In this document: positions 60,685 through 64,000 of the stretch, piece after piece
Position numbering within the stretch: the stretch's first letter is position 1
Layout: the number at the start of each line of letters is the position of its first letter
Source of the DNA: JASLDZ01 sp964242625
Lineage (GTDB): Bacteria > Pseudomonadota > Alphaproteobacteria > Caulobacterales > Caulobacteraceae
DNA: 64,000 nucleotides
Assembly (NCBI GenBank): GCA_964242625.1
Contig: CAXTAO010000003.1
Location: 124,001-188,000, forward strand
Direction of reading: 5' to 3'
Program-made: the position numbers and the translations under genes
The notes under the pieces: model-generated
The model's database searches: none
What the model saw: the letters and a program-made list of their open reading frames with translations, nothing else
Told to the model about the DNA's origin: nothing

Positions 60685-62417
60685 CGGCCGAGCCGGAGCC
60701 GGGAGCGGACGCGGTCCTCGCGGCGGCGCTCCTGGCCGTCGATCCGACGGGCCTGGGCGGCGCCGTGGTGCGCGGCGGGCCCGGCCCGGCGCGCGACGCG
60801 TGGATCGAGCGCCTGCGCGCGCTCCTGCCGGACGGGGTCGCGGTCGGCCGGCTGCCGGCGGGTGTGTCGGACGACCGGCTGCTGGGGGGCCTCGACCTCG
60901 CGTCCAGCCTCGCCGCGGGCCGCCCGGTGGTGGAGCGCGGGCTCCTCGCCGCCCACGACGGGGGAGTGGTGATCGCACCCATGGCCGAGCGGATGGACGA
61001 GGGCGTCGCGGCCCGCATCGCCGCGGTGCTGGACGCGGGCGAGGTCGTGCTCGAGCGCGACGGCCTGGCGGCGCGACTGCCCGCGCGCCTCGCCCTCGTA
61101 CTTCTCGACGAGGGCCGCGAGCCGGAGGAGCGCGCCGCGACCGTGCTGCGCGAGCGCCTGGCGTTCGCCGTGTCCGCCGACACGCCGCCGACCGCCCTGC
61201 CGTTCGACCGCGAGTCGATCGCCCGGGCCCGACGGGTGCTCGACGCCGCAACCGCCCCCGACGCCGTGGTCGAGGCGCTCTGCGCGGCGGCGGCTTCGGT
61301 CGGGCTGGCCTCCCTGCGCGCGCCGGTCCTGGCCGTGCGCGCGGCGCGGGCGCATGCGGCCCTGCACGGACGCGCGATCGCAGAGACCGCCGACGCGCAG
61401 GTCGCCGCGCGCCTCGTGCTCGCGCCTCGCGCCCTCGTCGCGCCCGAGCCCGCCGCCTCGGACGAGGCGCCCGCAGAGGCCGAACCCGAGCTCGACCGCG
61501 ACGACTCCGAAGGCGCCTCCAAGGACGGCGCGCATGACGTGGAGGCGGCGGAGCGCACCGTCGCCGCCGTGCGTGCCGCCCTCCCGGCCCAGCTGATCGA
61601 GGCGATCGCGGCGGAGAACGCCCGCGCCGCGCGCGCGCCGCGGCGGAGCGGGGCGGGTGCGGTCCTGCCGTCCACGCGCCGGGGGCGGCCGATGGGCTCG
61701 CGGCCGGGCGCGCTCCGACCGGGCGCGCGTCTCGATCTCGTGGCGACGCTGCGGGCTGCGGCGCCCTGGCGGCGGCTGCGGGGCGGCGAGGCGGGTGGCC
61801 GGATCCCCATCCGCGCCGGCGACTTCCGCATCCGCCGCTTCGTGAAGCGGCGCGAGGCGACGACCATACTGGCGGTCGACGCCTCAGGCTCGGCGGCGTT
61901 CCAGCGCCTCGCCGAGGCCAAAGGGGCGGTCGAGCTGCTCCTGGCCAAGGCGTACGTCAGCCGGGCGCGGGTGGCGCTGATCGCCTTCCGGCAGACGGGC
62001 GCCGAGGTGCGGCTAGCGCCCACGCGCTCGCTGACTCGGGCACGCCGCAGCCTCGCGGACCTGCCGGGGGGAGGGGGCACGCCGCTCGCCGACGGGCTCG
62101 ACGCCGCCCTCGCCCTCGCCCTGGCCGAGCGGGCCCGTGAGCGCACCCCGACCATCGTCGTCCTGACCGACGGGCGCGCCAACATCGCCCGCGACGGGTC
62201 GCCGGGGCGCGAGGGCGCCGAGCGCGACGCCATGGCCGCCGCCGCCCGGATCGGGGAGGCGGGAGTGCGCGCGGCCTTCCTCGACACCTCGCCCCGGCCG
62301 CAGCCGGGCGGCGACCGCTTCGCCCGCGCCATGCGCGCGGTGTACGCGCCCCTGCCTTACGCCGACGCCGGCCGCGTCTCGGCCGCGGTCGACGGCCTGG
62401 CGGACCCTCGCGCGTGA
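60681..62417 (+). CDS. bchD: Magnesium chelatase subunit D
   Basis: This 578-residue subunit has a degenerate AAA+ N-terminal half (no intact Walker A), a central acidic segment (about 258-285; EPAASDEAPAEAEPELDRD) and a C-terminal von Willebrand A domain with the MIDAS motif DASGS (Asp400) and threonine/aspartate in VVLTDGRANI. The basic stretch RRGRPMGSRPGALRPGAR precedes the VWA domain. BchD bridges BchI and BchH. It overlaps bchO by four bases. Confidence 0.96.
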   Translation: MTAEPEPGADAVLAAALLAVDPTGLGGAVVRGGPGPARDAWIERLRALLPDGVAVGRLPAGVSDDRLLGGLDLASSLAAGRPVVERGLLAAHDGGVVIAPMAERMDEGVAARIAAVLDAGEVVLERDGLAARLPARLALVLLDEGREPEERAATVLRERLAFAVSADTPPTALPFDRESIARARRVLDAATAPDAVVEALCAAAASVGLASLRAPVLAVRAARAHAALHGRAIAETADAQVAARLVLAPRALVAPEPAASDEAPAEAEPELDRDDSEGASKDGAHDVEAAERTVAAVRAALPAQLIEAIAAENARAARAPRRSGAGAVLPSTRRGRPMGSRPGALRPGARLDLVATLRAAAPWRRLRGGEAGGRIPIRAGDFRIRRFVKRREATTILAVDASGSAAFQRLAEAKGAVELLLAKAYVSRARVALIAFRQTGAEVRLAPTRSLTRARRSLADLPGGGGTPLADGLDAALALALAERARERTPTIVVLTDGRANIARDGSPGREGAERDAMAAAARIGEAGVRAAFLDTSPRPQPGGDRFARAMRAVYAPLPYADAGRVSAAVDGLADPRA

Positions 62418-63310
62418 CCGGCGGCCGCAAGCCCGAATGGAGCCGCGAGGGGCACGACTGGCCCAACCGCGACGCCAGTCGCTTCGTCCTGGCGTCGGGT
62501 CTGCGCTGGCACGTGCAGGTCATGGGACGCGGGCCGCCCCTCCTCCTGTTGCACGGGACGGGCGCGGGCACCCACTCCTGGCGCGACCTGGCGCCGCTCC
62601 TGGCGCGCGAGTTCACCGTCGTGGCGCCCGACCTGCCCGGCCACGCCTTCACCGAGACGCCCGACGGCGACGGCCTCTCGCTGGACGGCATGGCGCGGGA
62701 GGTGGCGGGCCTCCTGCGCGGGCTCGGCATCGAGCCGGCCTTCGCGGTCGGACACTCGGCGGGGGCGGCGATCGCGCTGCGCATGGCGGTCGACCGGGGG
62801 GCGTTCCCCGGGGGCGTGGTGAGCCTCAACGGCGCGCTCCAGCCGTTCCCGGGCTCGAGCGGTCAGATATTTCCGGCCATGGCCAAGCTCCTCTTCCTCA
62901 ACCCGGCGGCGCGGCAGGTCTTCGCCTGGCGCGCACAGCGCCCCGGCGCGGTCGCGCGGCTGATCGAGAGCACGGGATCGACGCTCGATGCGCGGGGCCT
63001 CGACCTCTACCGCGCGCTCTTGGCCACCCCCGGCCATGTCGCCGCCGCCCTCGGCATGATGGCGCGCTGGAACCTAGAGCCCTTGCAGGCGGACCTGGCG
63101 AGGCTCGCGGTCCCGCTGACGCTCGTCGCGGCGGACGGCGACCGCGCCGTACCGCCCCGCGTGGCGGAGGAGGCGCGCGCGCGCGCGCCGGGCAGCGTCG
63201 TGGTGCCGATGCCGGGCGTCGGCCATCTCGCCCACGAGGAGGCGCCGGGCGCGGCGGCGGACATCATCGTCCAGGCGCTCGGCGCCGAGGCGGCGCGCGC
63301 CCGCGCATGA
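62414..63310 (+). CDS. bchO: Alpha/beta hydrolase BchO
   Basis: This 298-residue protein has the alpha/beta-hydrolase fold: LLLLHGTGAGTHSWRDLAPLL (oxyanion region), VAPDLPGHAFTETP, the nucleophile motif VGHSAGAAIALRMA (Ser115) and the histidine in GVGHLAHEE. bchO always lies with bchI and bchD; its place in bacteriochlorophyll synthesis is not settled, with a role in magnesium chelation proposed. GTG start overlaps the bchD stop. Confidence 0.93.
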   Translation: MTGGRKPEWSREGHDWPNRDASRFVLASGLRWHVQVMGRGPPLLLLHGTGAGTHSWRDLAPLLAREFTVVAPDLPGHAFTETPDGDGLSLDGMAREVAGLLRGLGIEPAFAVGHSAGAAIALRMAVDRGAFPGGVVSLNGALQPFPGSSGQIFPAMAKLLFLNPAARQVFAWRAQRPGAVARLIESTGSTLDARGLDLYRALLATPGHVAAALGMMARWNLEPLQADLARLAVPLTLVAADGDRAVPPRVAEEARARAPGSVVVPMPGVGHLAHEEAPGAAADIIVQALGAEAARARA

Positions 63311-63507
63311 ACCGGGCGCTCTTGATCGTCTACGAGCCCGCGCTGTTCCTCGTGGCCGCGCTGGCCTGGGCGGCGTGGGAGCTGTGGTCCGTCCGCAGTC
63401 GCAAGCCCGACCCCGCGCCGACCGATGCGCCCGCGCCGGACTCAGCTCGCTCGCCGGGGCATGCGATAGGGGAGCATGGTCTTGACGACGGGGGACCGCA
63501 GGCGTGA
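63307..63507 (+). CDS. Small single-helix membrane protein after bchO
   Basis: This 66-residue protein has one predicted transmembrane segment (about 5-26; IVYEPALFLVAALAWAAWELW) followed by a charged and Pro/Ala-rich tail. The ATG overlaps the bchO stop by four bases, so it is translated with bchO. Its last 66 bases run antisense to the 3' end of crtC. No family is recognised. The operon position suggests a pigment-related function, but this is inference. Confidence 0.65.
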   Translation: MNRALLIVYEPALFLVAALAWAAWELWSVRSRKPDPAPTDAPAPDSARSPGHAIGEHGLDDGGPQA

Positions 63508-64000
63508 GGCCGACAGGCTCTCGTGCACGATCTGCGCGGGCTCCCCGTCGTAACGCCCATCCAGGATCGAGCGGCTGTAGAAGGGCGCGTCCTCCAGCGT
63601 GCGCCTGAGGCGAGGCGGGTCGGCCGGGTCGCCCCGCACCCGCCGTGGCATCAGCCAGGCCGTGCGCGGCGCCGCATGGAAGGGCGGCGGCTCGACCTCC
63701 TCGACCTCGCCCGCCCCGTCCACCCGTAGCGCGAGATGCACGCCGGAGGCGTCGTCGCCTCCCACGTCGTAGAAGATCAGCGTGTCCTGCGGCCGGTGCG
63801 CGCGCGACCAGGTCCACTCCGAGAACGACGTCTCGAGCGGACTGTCGCCGCCGTTGGTGTCGAAGTAGCCGTTGCCGCTCCAGCGCACCGCTGGGTGGCT
63901 GAAGGCGACCTCCAGCCGGGCGCGGGGCGCGATCGGGCGCCAGACGTGACGGCCGACGCCGCCGATCTCGAACTGGCGGGGGATCAGCGCCTGCGGGTGC
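63442..64000 (-). CDS. crtC: Hydroxyneurosporene synthase (carotenoid 1,2-hydratase), cut by the window edge
   Basis: The visible 185 codons are the C-terminal part of CrtC; the frame is open to the right end. Typical features are GRHVWRPIAPRARLEV, NGYFDTNGGDSPLE and FSEWTWSRAHR, followed by a conserved YSRSILDGRYDGEPA. The enzyme adds water across the 1,2 double bond of neurosporene or lycopene in the spheroidene/spirilloxanthin pathways. It is convergent to bchO-orf and overlaps it by 66 bases. It shows that carotenoid genes continue beyond the window. Confidence 0.93.
   Translation of the reverse strand, partial: HPQALIPRQFEIGGVGRHVWRPIAPRARLEVAFSHPAVRWSGNGYFDTNGGDSPLETSFSEWTWSRAHRPQDTLIFYDVGGDDASGVHLALRVDGAGEVEEVEPPPFHAAPRTAWLMPRRVRGDPADPPRLRRTLEDAPFYSRSILDGRYDGEPAQIVHESLSASRLRSPVVKTMLPYRMPRRAS

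Overview
The window is chromosomal DNA of very high GC content (well over 70 percent by eye) from an aerobic anoxygenic phototrophic alphaproteobacterium. The evidence is a photosynthesis gene cluster in alphaproteobacterial order, an O2-dependent cyclase (acsF) instead of bchE, a 5-aminolevulinate synthase, a PpsR/PpaA regulatory pair, a HiPIP and a tetraheme reaction-centre cytochrome. A member of or near the Caulobacterales is possible, but I cannot fix the genus.

Region 1 (1-12.7 kb) is ordinary accessory metabolism: acetyl-CoA synthetase, a LytS/LytTR two-component pair, an S9 peptidase split by one frameshift, a PsiE-like protein, an ABC-F ATPase, PhoD, a YaiI-type protein and a GH27 glycosidase. 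An autotransporter (12.9-16.1 kb) follows.

Region 2 (16.1-20.6 kb, minus strand) is the most unusual part. It is a compact operon pufL-pufM-pufC-puhA-puhB that encodes a complete type II reaction centre (L, M, tetraheme cytochrome, H and an H-assembly factor), with no light-harvesting genes and no bacteriochlorophyll genes beside it. Its promoter has a TGT-N12-ACA PpsR-type site. A second puhA-puhB pair lies 20 kb away in the main cluster, so this genome has at least two H subunits and two PuhB proteins, and possibly two whole reaction centres. Histidine ligands for pigments and iron are all present, but residues of the secondary-quinone proton pathway differ from the textbook enzyme.

Region 3 (20.6-35.7 kb) holds an SH3 protein, katG with divergent oxyR, an M1 peptidase, two very small proteins, a LOV hybrid histidine kinase (blue-light sensor), a TonB receptor with a DUF2946 protein, a glutaredoxin, a cold-shock protein, an MFS transporter and a HiPIP electron carrier.

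Region 4 (35.9-64 kb) is the main photosynthesis gene cluster. A minus-strand superoperon runs bchF-N-B-H-L-M-lhaA-puhA-B-C-orf-acsF-puhE-hemA, mostly with stop/start overlaps. Divergent from it are ppaA-ppsR and then bchG-pucC-like-bchP-orf. After a reverse-oriented DUF3422 gene come bchI-D-O-orf, and the window ends inside crtC. bchCXYZ, pufBA and most carotenoid genes are not in the window and probably lie to the right. No tRNA, rRNA, CRISPR or transposase gene was seen.
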